A stretch of DNA of 64,000 bases, taken from Virgibacillus proomii (lineage in GTDB: Bacteria > Bacillota > Bacilli > Bacillales > Amphibacillaceae). Location: contig NZ_FUFN01000010.1 of the NCBI RefSeq assembly GCF_900162615.1, positions 1,432,149 through 1,496,148 of the forward strand. The letters are read 5' to 3'. The first letter of the stretch is position 1; every line of letters begins with the position of its first letter. The notes beneath the pieces are model-generated. The model made no database searches. It was not told where the DNA came from and saw nothing but the letters and a program-made list of their open reading frames with translations. A program made the translations under genes and the position numbers. Positions 1 through 8,333 of the stretch are shown here, piece after piece.

Positions 1-954
1 AAAATAGGTTTGGAATTAGCAACCAAATATGTGAATGAACGTAAACAATTTAATCAGCCGATTTCCAGCTTTTCATTAACACAGGAAAAGCTGGCTACGA
101 TGGCTAGTGAAACGTATGCTAATGAGAGTGCTGTTTATCGTACGGTTGGTTTATTTGAGCAGCGGATGGGTGCACTTACAGAGGAACAACTAAATGATGG
201 GAGAGAGGTTGCTAGAGCAATTGCTGAGTACCAAATTGAATGTTCCATGAACAAATATATGTGTACGGAGTTGCTTGATTATGTAGCAGATGAAGCTGTA
301 CAATTACATGGCGGCTATGGATTTATGCAAGAGTATGAAGTTGAGCGTATGTACCGCGATTCACGAATTAACCGTATCTTTGAGGGAACGAACGAAATAA
401 ACCGTTTGCTAGTTCCTGGCACACTATTGAAAAAAGCATTAAAAGGTGAGCTGCCACTTTTACAAAAAGCTCAAAGCCTGCAAGAAGAATTAATGATGCT
501 TATGCCAGAAGAAGTAGGTACGGAAACATTGGAACAAGAAAAGTATTTATTAAAAAATGCGAAGAAAATTGTATTAATGGTCGCTGGGTTAGCGGCGCAA
601 AAGTATATGCAGCAGATCGAAAAGGAGCAAGAGATTCTAGTAAACTTGGCTGATATGGTTGCTGAAGTTTACAATATGGAGTCTGCCATCCTTCGTACCG
701 AAAAGGCAATACAAAAAACAGGGAAAGAAAAGAATAAGCAGAAGCTCCTTTACACACAAGTTTATGTTCAAGAAGCATTTAACCGAATTGAAGCGGATGC
801 AAAAGAAACATTAATCGCTGTAGAAGAAGGAGATACATTACGAATGTTGCTTTCTTCTTTACGCAAACTAACAAGACACACACCTGTAAACGTTATAGCG
901 AAAAAGCGCGAGATTGCTGCTGTAATTATTGAAGAAGAAAAATATGTACTGTAA
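1..954 (+). CDS. fadE: Acyl-CoA dehydrogenase, C-terminal part (5' end outside window)
   Basis: Oxidises acyl-CoA to trans-2-enoyl-CoA in fatty-acid beta-oxidation, using FAD. The frame is open from base 1 (Lys-Ile-Gly-Leu), so the TTG at 10 is an internal leucine codon and the gene begins upstream. Visible family blocks are VNERKQFNQPISSF, the helical C-terminal FAD domain with QLHGGYGFMQEYEVERMYRDSR, and IFEGTNEINR, which normally contributes the adenine-binding loop. A further C-terminal extension of about 180 residues fits the long FadE/YusJ form of Bacillus. The neighbours yusI, gcvH, yusF and yusE reproduce the B. subtilis fadNAE-yusI-gcvH order, so fadN and fadA probably lie just upstream. 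Confidence 0.93.
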   Translation, partial: KIGLELATKYVNERKQFNQPISSFSLTQEKLATMASETYANESAVYRTVGLFEQRMGALTEEQLNDGREVARAIAEYQIECSMNKYMCTELLDYVADEAVQLHGGYGFMQEYEVERMYRDSRINRIFEGTNEINRLLVPGTLLKKALKGELPLLQKAQSLQEELMMLMPEEVGTETLEQEKYLLKNAKKIVLMVAGLAAQKYMQQIEKEQEILVNLADMVAEVYNMESAILRTEKAIQKTGKEKNKQKLLYTQVYVQEAFNRIEADAKETLIAVEEGDTLRMLLSSLRKLTRHTPVNVIAKKREIAAVIIEEEKYVL

Positions 955-962
955 AACAGAAA

Positions 963-999
963 GAAAAGCTGCTGCCTTTTAGAAGACAGCAGCTTTTTT
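963..999 (+). terminator. Rho-independent terminator of fadE
   Basis: An AAAGCTGCTG / CAGCAGCTTT hairpin is followed by a T run, 9 bases after the fadE stop. Confidence 0.9.
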
Positions 1000-1191
1000 A
1001 CATGTGTAAAAATTTGAAATGAATTGGTGTCGAATATCGATTTTAAGCTTTATGTATAAGCGAGGGATTAGTTCTAAAAGCTAAGTTTCGCTGTATACGC
1101 TTTTTAAAATTAAATGCAAGAAGTACCAAGATTTCATTATTTGTCATTTCATTCGTATTTTCGTTCATGATTTTGCTATAATAATAGTATA

Positions 1192-1416
1192 TGTTCAAAA
1201 AGAAGATAAAAATAACCGAAACATTTTAGTCGACACTGTTTCAACAAGTAAAATGGCATTTGATATATGCATAGTATAGAAACAGAGACAAGGGAAAGCC
1301 GTTCCCTTTTTTACACTATAGGAAAGTATAAAACCTTATGGTTATAAGAAAAACGGTAGCTTTCGCCATAAAGACTTGACGACAAGCCAAGTTTTTCTAA
1401 TCTGACTTTTTGAGCA
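1192..1416 (+). repeat. Family A MITE-like repeat (copy A1) containing a family B unit
   Basis: The left end TGTTCAAAAAG (1192-1202) and the right end CTTTTTGAGCA (1406-1416) are near-perfect inverted repeats. The interior is non-coding and carries a B unit at 1314-1400. The same ends recur at 37074-37535 and, degenerated, at 51296-51641 and 6841-7165. The element fills most of the gap between fadE and yusI; the rest of the gap (1001-1191) shows nothing recognisable. Confidence 0.6.
1314..1400 (+). repeat. Family B intergenic repeat (copy B1)
   Basis: This is an 87-bp unit starting CACTATAGGAAAGTATAAAA and ending AGTTTTTCTAA. Its last third is a hairpin (ACTTG/CAAGT type) followed by a T run, so it resembles a rho-independent terminator. 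Related copies lie at 3449, 40603, 55135, 57055 and 57149. Confidence 0.75.
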
Positions 1417-1453
1417 TCCTTTTGTAGTTAATGATGAAAGGGAGGTTTTAACA

Positions 1454-1816
1454 ATGACGTTAACCTTTTATTGGTACCCAAATTGTGGAACATGTAAAAA
1501 AGCAAAAAAGTGGCTCGATGATAAAGAAATAAGCTATGAGCCAATACATATTGTGGAAAGTCCGCCAAGTAAAAATGAACTCCTTACACTCATCGATAAA
1601 AGCGGGTTACCCGCAAAAAAATTTTTCAATACGAGTGGTAAAAAGTATCGAGAACTGAATATAAAAGATAAGATTAAAGACGCAACAGACGAAGAAATGG
1701 CAGAAATATTAGCCTCGGATGGCATGTTAATTAAACGACCAATTGTAACGGATGGTTCGAAGGTAACCGTGGGATTTAAGGAAGACATGTTTGAAGAAAA
1801 TTGGCTGGCTGAATGA
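1454..1816 (+). CDS. yusI: ArsC/Spx-like thioredoxin-fold protein (YusI)
   Basis: This 120-residue protein belongs to the arsenate reductase-like (ArsC/Spx/MgsR) fold family. It has a CGTC redox pair (Cys11, Cys14) after the first strand and an IKRPIV segment (around residues 94-99) like the conserved Arg-Pro of ArsC. Its length and position between fadE and gcvH match YusI of B. subtilis, whose function is not established. It lacks the longer C-terminal part of Spx, so a role as an RNA polymerase-binding regulator is less likely, and a redox or unknown role is the safer reading. The start ATG follows GGGAGG at 1440-1445 with normal spacing. Confidence 0.85.
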   Translation: MTLTFYWYPNCGTCKKAKKWLDDKEISYEPIHIVESPPSKNELLTLIDKSGLPAKKFFNTSGKKYRELNIKDKIKDATDEEMAEILASDGMLIKRPIVTDGSKVTVGFKEDMFEENWLAE

Positions 1817-1888
1817 AAAAAGAAATACTGGATAAAAATTGATTAACCTTGTATAGTGAAAGTGGAGTAAACTTTTGGAGGGATAAAC

Positions 1889-2263
1889 GTGAGCGTACCA
1901 AAGGAACTATTATATTCAAAAGAACATGAATGGGTAAAAAAAGAAGATGGAAAAGTAAGAATTGGAATTACAGATTTTGCTCAAGATGAACTTGGTGATA
2001 TCGTATTTGTAGAGCTTCCTGAGCCTGGTGATGAATTGGAAATAAATGAGCCATTTGGCAGTGTTGAATCTGTGAAAACGGTTTCCGAACTGTATGCGCC
2101 AATTAGTGGAAAGGTTGTCGAAGTAAATGAAGAGCTAGAAGACAGCCCGGAACTTGTTAATGAGTCTCCGTATGAAAAAGCATGGATGGTAGTCGTAGAG
2201 CCGACAAGTGAACTGGATGACTTATTAACTGCTGAAGCATACGAAGAAATGATAAGTGAATAA
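1889..2263 (+). CDS. gcvH: Glycine cleavage system H protein
   Basis: Lipoyl carrier of the glycine cleavage system; in Bacillus it also acts as the relay on which lipoate is assembled and passed to other E2 subunits. The 124 residues show the usual fold, with HEWVKKEDGKVRIGITDFAQ near the N-terminus and the lipoylation site Lys63 in FGSVESVKTVSE. The GTG start is set by TGGAGGG just upstream. As in B. subtilis, it stands apart from gcvT and gcvP, between yusI and yusF. It would supply lipoyl groups to enzymes such as the acetoin dehydrogenase E2 at 22.4 kb. Confidence 0.95.
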   Translation: MSVPKELLYSKEHEWVKKEDGKVRIGITDFAQDELGDIVFVELPEPGDELEINEPFGSVESVKTVSELYAPISGKVVEVNEELEDSPELVNESPYEKAWMVVVEPTSELDDLLTAEAYEEMISE

Positions 2264-2278
2264 TAAAACAAAGAATAA

Positions 2279-2312
2279 TAGCTGATGTGCAAAGGATTGC
2301 AATCAGCTTTTT
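2279..2312 (+). terminator. Rho-independent terminator of gcvH
   Basis: An AGCTGAT-(G)-TGCAA / TTGCAATCAGCT hairpin with one bulged G is followed by TTTTTAAT, 15 bases after the gcvH stop. Confidence 0.8.
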
Positions 2313-2514
2313 AATATAGAAATTTTACCAAAGGCAATCAATCACTAAATAGCTGTGTTTCACCATATAATAAAAAGCGAATGTACAATTTGGTAGAGAA
2401 AATAAAGGGAATATGCGCTAATTAGGCAAATGGACCGTTTGGTTTCATAAATGATTACTCACCTTCTAATGCAAGAAGTGAAAGCATATCGCTTGATTTC
2501 CCAAGGAGTGCTAT

Positions 2515-2874
2515 GTGATGATACCAGATGAATCAGAAAAAATTTTAATTGTCGAAGGGTTAACAGATAAAAAGCAAGTAAATAAAGTTATAACAGAGGA
2601 TTTAACGATTGTTTGTACAAATGGAACACTTGGTATAGAACGGTTTGATCAATTGTTAGAGGATTACCAGCTAGATGAAAAGGATGTATATATTTTCGTT
2701 GATGAAGATCCTTCTGGAATAAAGCTGCGCAAACAGTTAGCTAGAGAATTGCCACATGCAAAGCATCTGCATATTAGCAGTGAATACCGAGAAGTAGCAA
2801 CAACCCCTGAGAATATTTTAGCTCAAGTACTGGTAAGCAAAAGCATTGCTGTTAATCCGATTTTCTTGATTTAA
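2515..2874 (+). CDS. yusF: Toprim-domain protein (YusF-like)
   Basis: A small protein of 118-119 residues made almost wholly of a Toprim-like domain. It has an early acidic strand, ILIVEGLTDKKQV (invariant Glu), and a later VYIFVDEDPSGIKLRKQL with the DxDxxG-like acidic motif. Toprim domains bind Mg2+ in primases, topoisomerases and RNase M5. This short stand-alone form matches YusF, whose role is unknown. GTG (2515) and ATG (2518) are adjacent in frame. AAGGAG at 2503-2508 gives 6 or 9 bases of spacing, so either could serve. The conserved neighbours gcvH and yusE support the identity. Confidence 0.82.
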   Translation: MMIPDESEKILIVEGLTDKKQVNKVITEDLTIVCTNGTLGIERFDQLLEDYQLDEKDVYIFVDEDPSGIKLRKQLARELPHAKHLHISSEYREVATTPENILAQVLVSKSIAVNPIFLI

Positions 2875-2896
2875 CTCTTATTAAAAAGGTGATCGT

Positions 2897-3214
2897 TTGC
2901 AACAGGTAACGAAAGAACAATTACAAAAAGATAATTATTTGCTTTATATATTCACTCCATTTTGCGGGACATGTCATGTTGCTAGAGGCATGCTTAAAAA
3001 AATTGAAGCAATGCAACAGCAGGAGATTTTCATCGAAATGAATGCATCTTTTTACCCCGATTTTATGCAGAATTACCAAATTCAAAGCGTTCCATGCTTA
3101 CTCATTAAAAAAGATGGAGAAATAATGGAGAAAATCTATGCATTTAAAAATATAGCAAATATTTATCACTATTTAATAATGTATAGACCGGAAATATTCA
3201 CTCATAAAAAATAA
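2897..3214 (+). CDS. yusE: Thioredoxin-like protein (YusE)
   Basis: A 105-residue thioredoxin-fold protein without a signal peptide, so presumably cytosolic. The active site is FCGTC (Cys23, Cys26) and the cis-proline loop is SVPCLL (around residue 66). It starts at TTG 2897 behind AAAAGGTGATC. The gene is 22 bp after yusF and probably cotranscribed with it. Position and size match YusE of B. subtilis. A disulfide-reductase role is expected from the fold; the substrate is unknown. Confidence 0.85.
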   Translation: MQQVTKEQLQKDNYLLYIFTPFCGTCHVARGMLKKIEAMQQQEIFIEMNASFYPDFMQNYQIQSVPCLLIKKDGEIMEKIYAFKNIANIYHYLIMYRPEIFTHKK

Positions 3215-3222
3215 GAAATACG

Positions 3223-3252
3223 TTGACAGAGTTAACGAGAGCATGCTATTAT
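3223..3252 (+). promoter_or_regulatory. Sigma-A promoter of the S-box/met operon
   Basis: TTGACA (3223-3228), an 18-base spacer and TATTAT (3247-3252) lie about 30 bases upstream of the S-box. Confidence 0.75.
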
Positions 3253-3282
3253 ATGGTTTATTCAAATTAAATATTGTTTAAC

Positions 3283-3392
3283 TCTTATCTTGAGCGGTGG
3301 AGGGACTGGCCCAGTGAACCCGCGGCAACCTTCAAACTTCTTTGTTTGAAAGGTGCTAATTCCTGCAAAGCTTTAGCTTTGATAGATGAGGG
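3283..3392 (+). promoter_or_regulatory. SAM-I (S-box) riboswitch
   Basis: The conserved core is plain: GGTGGAGGGACTGGCCC, then GCGGCAACC, then GGTGCTAATTCCTGC, closed by a P1 stem between CTTATC (3283) and GATGAG (3385-3390). S-boxes bind S-adenosylmethionine and stop transcription of methionine genes when SAM is plentiful. Here it should control metNIQ downstream. The expression platform is the terminator at 3411-3445. Confidence 0.97.
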
Positions 3393-3410
3393 GACATAAA
3401 TGACAAACAT

Positions 3411-3445
3411 ACGTCTTTCTGTTCTCTTACAGAAAGGCGTTTTTA
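3411..3445 (+). terminator. S-box terminator (expression platform)
   Basis: An ACGTCTTTCTGT / ACAGAAAGGCGT hairpin followed by TTTTATTT sits directly behind the aptamer. Confidence 0.9.
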
Positions 3446-3448
3446 TTT

Positions 3449-3712
3449 CACTATAGGAAAGTATAAAGTTTTTTAGGTTTATCCCGCATGTAAGTTGCCG
3501 TAAGACAAAATCTTGAGTTGATGCAAAGGGCCTAAGTGGGAGAAAACGGCACCTAAATGCCCGATTCGTTTAAGGGCCTTTAGGTCATACCCTTGCGGTA
3601 CTAATATTCAGTAGGAGAGGGAAGCAAACTCCTACTGAATGAGTTTCACTTTATAGTATAAGAAAAACTATAGCTTTCGCTAAAGACTTGGCGACAAGCC
3701 AAGTTTTTCTAA
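3449..3712 (+). repeat. Family B repeat split by a family C insertion (B2 + C1)
   Basis: B sequence starts with CACTATAGGAAAG at 3449 and resumes after 3654 with AGTATAAGAAAAACTATAGC. Family C copy C1 (3483-3649) lies between two TTTAT 5-mers (3478-3482 and 3650-3654), which looks like a target-site duplication. The B tail ends in an ACTTGGC / GCCAAGT hairpin with TTTTTCT at about 3687-3710. The composite separates the S-box terminator from metN. Confidence 0.8.
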
Positions 3713-3760
3713 GCCACATAGAGCATAATAAGTACGATGCGAAAAGAAGGAGGAGTAGGC

Positions 3761-4792
3761 GTGATATCGATTGAGGGTTTGAGTAAGATTTTTACTGCAA
3801 ACAAGACAAAAACAACAGCTGTTGATGATTTAACCCTTTCGATTGATCAAGGAGATATCTTTGGTGTTATCGGTTATAGTGGTGCTGGAAAGAGTACCTT
3901 TGTCCGTCTCTTAAACCGTCTCGAAGAACCAACAAGTGGGCGAATTTTTATCAATGATCAAGAAATTACAGCACTCAGTAAGAATAAATTACGGGTAGCT
4001 AGACAGGATATAGGAATGGTGTTTCAACATTTTAATTTGCTTTGGTCACGTACGGTAGAAGACAATATTGCATTTCCGCTAGAAATTGCTGGTATTGGCA
4101 AGGAAGAAAGAAAAAAACGAGTTCAATCATTAATTGATTTAGTCGGGCTAACAGGAAAAGAAAAGGCTTATCCTGCGCAATTAAGCGGCGGACAGAAGCA
4201 ACGTGTTGGTATTGCACGCGCATTAGCAAACAAGCCTTCTGTGCTGCTTTGTGACGAAGCAACATCTGCTTTAGATCCTGAAACGACAAATTCAATATTG
4301 GAATTATTAGTAGATATTAACAAGCAATTAGGTTTAACGATTATTTTAATTACTCATGAAATGCATGTTATTCGGAAGATTTGTAAAAACGTTGCTGTGA
4401 TGGAAAATGGGAAAATTGTTGAAAAAGGAAATGTGTTAAATGTGTTTTCTCAACCTAAAAGTCCAGTTACCCAAAAATTCGTTCAACAAATCATGGGATA
4501 CGATGAAGAAGATTATGATTTAGACTATCTAATCAATACGTATAAGCATGGAAAAATAATCAGATTGCATTTTGTCGGCGAGACGACAAATGATGCCTTA
4601 ATCAGCAAACTGGTTAAAACATATGATATCGAGATTAGTATTCTACAAGGAAAGATTACTCGTACTCAGGCTGGTGCATACGGAACACTATTTATTCAAA
4701 TGAGTGGCGATCCAGATGAGGTAACAGAGGCAATCATCTATGTGCAAAATGAAACCTCAGTCGAATTGGAGGTTGTACGTGATGCTGACTGA
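3761..4792 (+). CDS. metN: Methionine ABC transporter ATP-binding protein
   Basis: ATPase subunit of the high-affinity methionine importer MetNIQ, on the inner face of the membrane. It has Walker A GYSGAGKST, the signature LSGGQKQRVGIARAL, Walker B VLLCDEATSALDP and the H-loop TLIITHEM-like segment. A C-terminal NIL/ACT-like methionine-sensing domain covers about residues 262-343. The start is taken as GTG 3761, 7 bases after AAGGAGG (3747-3753). The upstream ATG at 3737 would add 8 residues and has no ribosome site. It overlaps metI by 11 bp. Control is by the S-box at 3283. Confidence 0.95.
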   Translation: MISIEGLSKIFTANKTKTTAVDDLTLSIDQGDIFGVIGYSGAGKSTFVRLLNRLEEPTSGRIFINDQEITALSKNKLRVARQDIGMVFQHFNLLWSRTVEDNIAFPLEIAGIGKEERKKRVQSLIDLVGLTGKEKAYPAQLSGGQKQRVGIARALANKPSVLLCDEATSALDPETTNSILELLVDINKQLGLTIILITHEMHVIRKICKNVAVMENGKIVEKGNVLNVFSQPKSPVTQKFVQQIMGYDEEDYDLDYLINTYKHGKIIRLHFVGETTNDALISKLVKTYDIEISILQGKITRTQAGAYGTLFIQMSGDPDEVTEAIIYVQNETSVELEVVRDAD

Positions 4793-5450
4793 ATTGTTTC
4801 CAACCATAAAAATAGAAGATTTTGCAGTTGCAACCTATGAAACATTTTATATGACGATTATCGCATTATTCGGTACGTTCATCTTTGGGATACTATTAGG
4901 ATTATTATTATTTCTCACGAGTAAAGACGGGCTGTGGGAAAATAAAATGATTAACTTTATTACTGCCACGTTTGTAAATGTGTTTCGAGCTATCCCGTTT
5001 ATTATCTTAATCCTATTGCTGTTCCCATTTACAAACTTGTTAGTTGGTACCACTCGGGGGCCAAACGCTGCTTTACCTGCACTCATCATTGGTGCTGCCC
5101 CATTCTATGGCAGGTTGGTTGAGATAGCTTTACGAGAAGTAGATAAAGGAGTAGTAGAAGCAGCAAAAGCGATGGGCGCAAAAACCAGAACCATTATTTT
5201 TAAAGTGCTCTTGCCAGAATCCATGCCAGCTTTAGTATCAGGAATTACAGTTACCGCGATTGCTTTAATTGGTTATACAGCAATGGCAGGTGCAATCGGT
5301 GCAGGTGGACTTGGAAGCTATGCTTATTATTCTGGCTTTCAGCGAAGAGATTTTGATATCGTATTGATCTGTTCGATACTTATTGTCATCATTGTCTTCC
5401 TATTTCAGTTTATTGGCGATTTTATCACTCGAAAATTAGATAAAAGATAA
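4782..5450 (+). CDS. metI: Methionine ABC transporter permease
   Basis: Integral-membrane channel subunit of the methionine importer, 222 residues with about five transmembrane segments. The EAA loop that docks on MetN is seen in VEAAKAMGAKTRTIIFKVLLPES. The start ATG 4782 follows GGAGG (4768-4772) at good spacing; earlier in-frame starts lie deep in metN and lack a ribosome site. It is in one operon with metN and metQ. Confidence 0.95.
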   Translation: MLTELFPTIKIEDFAVATYETFYMTIIALFGTFIFGILLGLLLFLTSKDGLWENKMINFITATFVNVFRAIPFIILILLLFPFTNLLVGTTRGPNAALPALIIGAAPFYGRLVEIALREVDKGVVEAAKAMGAKTRTIIFKVLLPESMPALVSGITVTAIALIGYTAMAGAIGAGGLGSYAYYSGFQRRDFDIVLICSILIVIIVFLFQFIGDFITRKLDKR

Positions 5451-5479
5451 CAATCACAGAAGAATAAGGAGCGAAAAGA

Positions 5480-6307
5480 ATGAAAAAGATAATTATTTCC
5501 GTTTTGTTAGTAATTGGTTTAGGAACTGTGTTAGCGGCTTGTGGGAATGATAAGGAGGCATCTGATAAAAATACGATAAAGGTCGGAGCATCCAGTGTTC
5601 CGCATGCTGAGATTTTAGAAGAGGCAAAGCCGATATTAGAAAAAGAAGGTATTACATTAGAAATTCAAGAATATGAGGATTATGTATTACCAAATGATGA
5701 TTTAGCAAGCGGAAAATTAGATGCGAATTATTTTCAACATATACCATTTCTAAAACAGACCATTAGTGATACAGGATATGAGTTAGATTATATTGATGGA
5801 ATCCATATCGAGCCAATTGGTGTTTATTCAAAGGGAATAAAGAGTGTAGATAAAATTCCTGATGGGACAGAAGTCATTTTGAGTAACTCTGTACCTGATC
5901 ACGGTCGTGTACTCACTTTATTCGAAAAACAAGGACTAATTAAACTGAATGAATCTGTTGAAAAGTCAGCAGCAACAATTGATGATATTGTAGAAAATCC
6001 AAAAAACTTAAAATTTACCCCTAAATATGAGGCAGCAATGCTTCCGGAATTTTACGAAACAGAAGAAAATGCATTAGTCGTAATCAATACAAACTATGCG
6101 ATCGGTGCCGGGCTAAAACCGACAAAAGACGGTTTGTTTATTGAAGATGAGGATTCTCCATACGTGAATGTACTCGCAGTAAAAAAAGAAGATAAGGATA
6201 ACCAAGCATTAAATAAGCTAGTGGAAGTATTACAATCTGAAAAAATTCAGAAGTTTATTGAAGAAAAATACGAAGGTGCGGTTGTACCAGTAGGCGGGAA
6301 AAAATAG
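5480..6307 (+). CDS. metQ: Methionine-binding lipoprotein
   Basis: Extracellular substrate-binding lipoprotein of the methionine importer (NlpA family), 275 residues. The signal peptide MKKIIISVLLVIGLGTVLAA ends in the lipobox LAAC, so Cys21 would be acylated and anchored to the outer face of the membrane. Family blocks IKVGASSVPHAEILE and KLDANYFQHIPFL are clear. The gene is 29 bp after metI behind AAGGAG. It is the last gene of the S-box operon. Confidence 0.95.
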   Translation: MKKIIISVLLVIGLGTVLAACGNDKEASDKNTIKVGASSVPHAEILEEAKPILEKEGITLEIQEYEDYVLPNDDLASGKLDANYFQHIPFLKQTISDTGYELDYIDGIHIEPIGVYSKGIKSVDKIPDGTEVILSNSVPDHGRVLTLFEKQGLIKLNESVEKSAATIDDIVENPKNLKFTPKYEAAMLPEFYETEENALVVINTNYAIGAGLKPTKDGLFIEDEDSPYVNVLAVKKEDKDNQALNKLVEVLQSEKIQKFIEEKYEGAVVPVGGKK

Positions 6308-6507
6308 TTGAAAGTAAGTCAGCGTATATAATCGTGAGTGACCGTATCTTTATGAACCGAATGGATTTCATTTCATGTAACAGAAAATAAGCAATGATAT
6401 GTGCTATTATACGTTTAAATCCACTTTGTGCAGGGAACTTGTTCTGTGTTAGGCTATTGAATGTAAGAAACAAGAAAGGATGATTCCCTATTAATAGTGG
6501 AATAAAA

Positions 6508-6678
6508 ATGAATTACACTTTGGAAATGGAAAAAGCCATGCAGCAGTCACATCATATTGGCTATGCCGAATATGAACGAAAGCTTGATAAGCGTATGGCA
6601 GTTGAAAGGAAACGTCAGAGAGAACATCGGAAGTGTAAACATTTCGCTGCTGAGTATAATCATCAGCTTTATGGATAG
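6508..6678 (+). CDS. Small basic protein of unknown function (56 residues)
   Basis: An open frame from ATG 6508 to TAG 6678 encodes a charged, probably soluble and helical peptide rich in Lys, Arg, Glu and His (starts MNYTLEMEKAMQQ, contains KRMAVERKRQREHRK). No membrane segment or signal is visible. The ribosome site is weak; AAAGGA at 6475-6480 is too far from the ATG. Support comes from the open frame plus a terminator-like hairpin 45 bases later. I do not recognise the family. Confidence 0.4.
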   Translation: MNYTLEMEKAMQQSHHIGYAEYERKLDKRMAVERKRQREHRKCKHFAAEYNHQLYG

Positions 6679-6721
6679 TTAGCTATAGATTGAAAAAGCT
6701 TCGATAGATAAATGGCAAAGA

Positions 6722-6760
6722 ACGGCGCTTATGTGAGATGAAAGCATAAGTGCCTTTTCC
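6722..6760 (+). terminator. Terminator-like hairpin
   Basis: A GGCGCTTATG / CATAAGTGCC stem is followed by TTTTCCTTT, downstream of the small ORF. Confidence 0.75.
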
Positions 6761-6840
6761 TTTACCTGGAAAACGATATCTGTTTTTGCAAGGTGGATAT
6801 CTTTGTATGGCATTTATCCATATTCCACTTCGGGACTTTG

Positions 6841-7165
6841 TGATTATCAAAAAAGGTAAAAGGACCTAGAAGTTCGACGCGGTGAAGTGTCGAGTAGCTA
6901 GAGTGTATGCAGTACAGATACATAAGCACTAGTGAAGCTTCCTCGAAACACATTCTCACGCAGGAAAAGGGGATACCAGAGAAACAAGTCAATAAAGAAA
7001 ATTTGGCTAGCAGCAAGCGAAGCACAGACGATAGCCTAGTTGACTTATACTTAGAACTTAAAAATTTTTAACTACGTTGAATGAAACTTCAATGCTAAAA
7101 TTTTATCCGTTCTAACGTACGAAGAAATTCGATGTGTTATTTTTAGTGACTTTTTGAGAACAACC
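6841..7165 (+). repeat. Family A repeat, degenerate (copy A2)
   Basis: The right end GTGACTTTTTGAGAACAACC and the internal GCTAAAATTTTATCCGTTC followed by TACGAAGAAATTCG match the copies near 37.4 kb and 51.6 kb. The left end near 6841 (TTATCAAAAAAGG) is a decayed inverted repeat of the right end. The stretch 6761-7440 holds no convincing gene. Confidence 0.5.
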
Positions 7166-7466
7166 TCTATTAAAGGTTATTTCGCCACTTCCGTGGGGTG
7201 GTCCATCTCCGCGTCAGAGTTATAACGCTTACTTGATGCTAAGCAAGGGAACTTTTGCTGATTTTACATACATGATACATAGGGCCGAATGAGAATATGA
7301 CACGGAAAATAAGAAAATAAAGCATTGCTTTAGAAGATAAATAGTGTTTGGTGTATACTTAAGTTTAATGATATGCTAAGTTTACTAGAATTAATCGTAA
7401 TTGGTTTCACATTTAAAAGAGTTGATAATAAATTCGAAATGCTTTAAGATTGTAATGAGAATAAAA

Positions 7467-7500
7467 TGAGAATGAATATCACATTCATTTTCAATGTGAT
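7467..7500 (+). promoter_or_regulatory. Fur/PerR-like box and inverted repeat ahead of sufC
   Basis: TGAGAATGAATATCA (7467-7481) matches the 7-1-7 Fur pattern TGATAATNATTATCA at most positions. It is followed by the inverted repeat ATCACATT / AATGTGAT (7478-7485 and 7493-7500). It lies 51-65 bases before the sufC start, where a repressor or leader structure could act. This is a sequence match only. Confidence 0.35.
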
Positions 7501-7531
7501 AATAAAAATAACAGTAGTTGGAGGTATAAAT

Positions 7532-8317
7532 ATGGCTGGATCAACTTTAGAAATTAAGAATCTGCATGTTTCAATTGAAGACAAGGAGATACTTAAAGGT
7601 GTCGACCTTACTATAAAAGGTGGAGAGTTCCATGCAGTTATGGGGCCAAATGGGACGGGAAAATCCACACTAGCTTCAGCGATTATGGGGCATCCTAAAT
7701 ATGAAGTTACAGAAGGGTCCATTTTATTAGACGGAAAAGATGTCTTGGAAATGGAAGTTGATGAACGTGCCCGAGCAGGTTTATTCTTGGCCATGCAATA
7801 TCCTAGTGAAATTAGTGGGGTGACAACTTCCGATTTTCTTCGTTCTTCTATTAATGCTCGTCGTGGAGAAGGAAATGAAATTTCGTTAATGAATTTTATT
7901 AAGGAAATGGACAGTGTATTAGATTATCTCGAAATCGATAAGAATATGGCACAAAGATACTTAAATGAAGGGTTCTCGGGTGGAGAGAAAAAACGTAATG
8001 AAATTCTGCAATTAATGTTGCTAAAACCGGAAATTGCAATTTTGGATGAAATTGATTCCGGTTTAGATATTGATGCATTAAGAATTGTATCTAAAGGTAT
8101 CAATAAGCTTCGTGATGATAACTTTGGTTGCTTAATTATTACCCACTACCAACGTTTATTAAACTACATTACTCCGGATTATGTACATGTTATGATGCAA
8201 GGTCGTATTGTTAAATCTGGCGGACCAGAACTAGCAAAACGATTGGAATCAGAAGGTTATGAGTGGATCAAAGAAGAACTCGGTATTGAAGACGAAACAG
8301 TGGAGCAAAACGCATAA
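7532..8317 (+). CDS. sufC: Fe-S cluster assembly ATPase SufC
   Basis: ABC-type ATPase of the SufBCD scaffold that builds Fe-S clusters in the cytosol, 261 residues. It has Walker A GPNGTGKST, the signature FSGGEKKRNEILQ, Walker B EIAILDEIDSGLD and an H-loop at CLIITHYQRLL. The start ATG 7532 follows TTGGAGG; the frame is open 22 codons further upstream, but that part is AT-rich leader. First gene of sufCDSUB, in the order usual for Bacillus. Confidence 0.97.
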   Translation: MAGSTLEIKNLHVSIEDKEILKGVDLTIKGGEFHAVMGPNGTGKSTLASAIMGHPKYEVTEGSILLDGKDVLEMEVDERARAGLFLAMQYPSEISGVTTSDFLRSSINARRGEGNEISLMNFIKEMDSVLDYLEIDKNMAQRYLNEGFSGGEKKRNEILQLMLLKPEIAILDEIDSGLDIDALRIVSKGINKLRDDNFGCLIITHYQRLLNYITPDYVHVMMQGRIVKSGGPELAKRLESEGYEWIKEELGIEDETVEQNA

Positions 8318-8333
8318 GGCAAGGAGGGATACA

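Noticed and set aside
10..12. TTG at base 10 as the start of the first gene
   Set aside because: The frame is open to base 1 and the residues there align inside acyl-CoA dehydrogenase; the gene is cut by the window edge.
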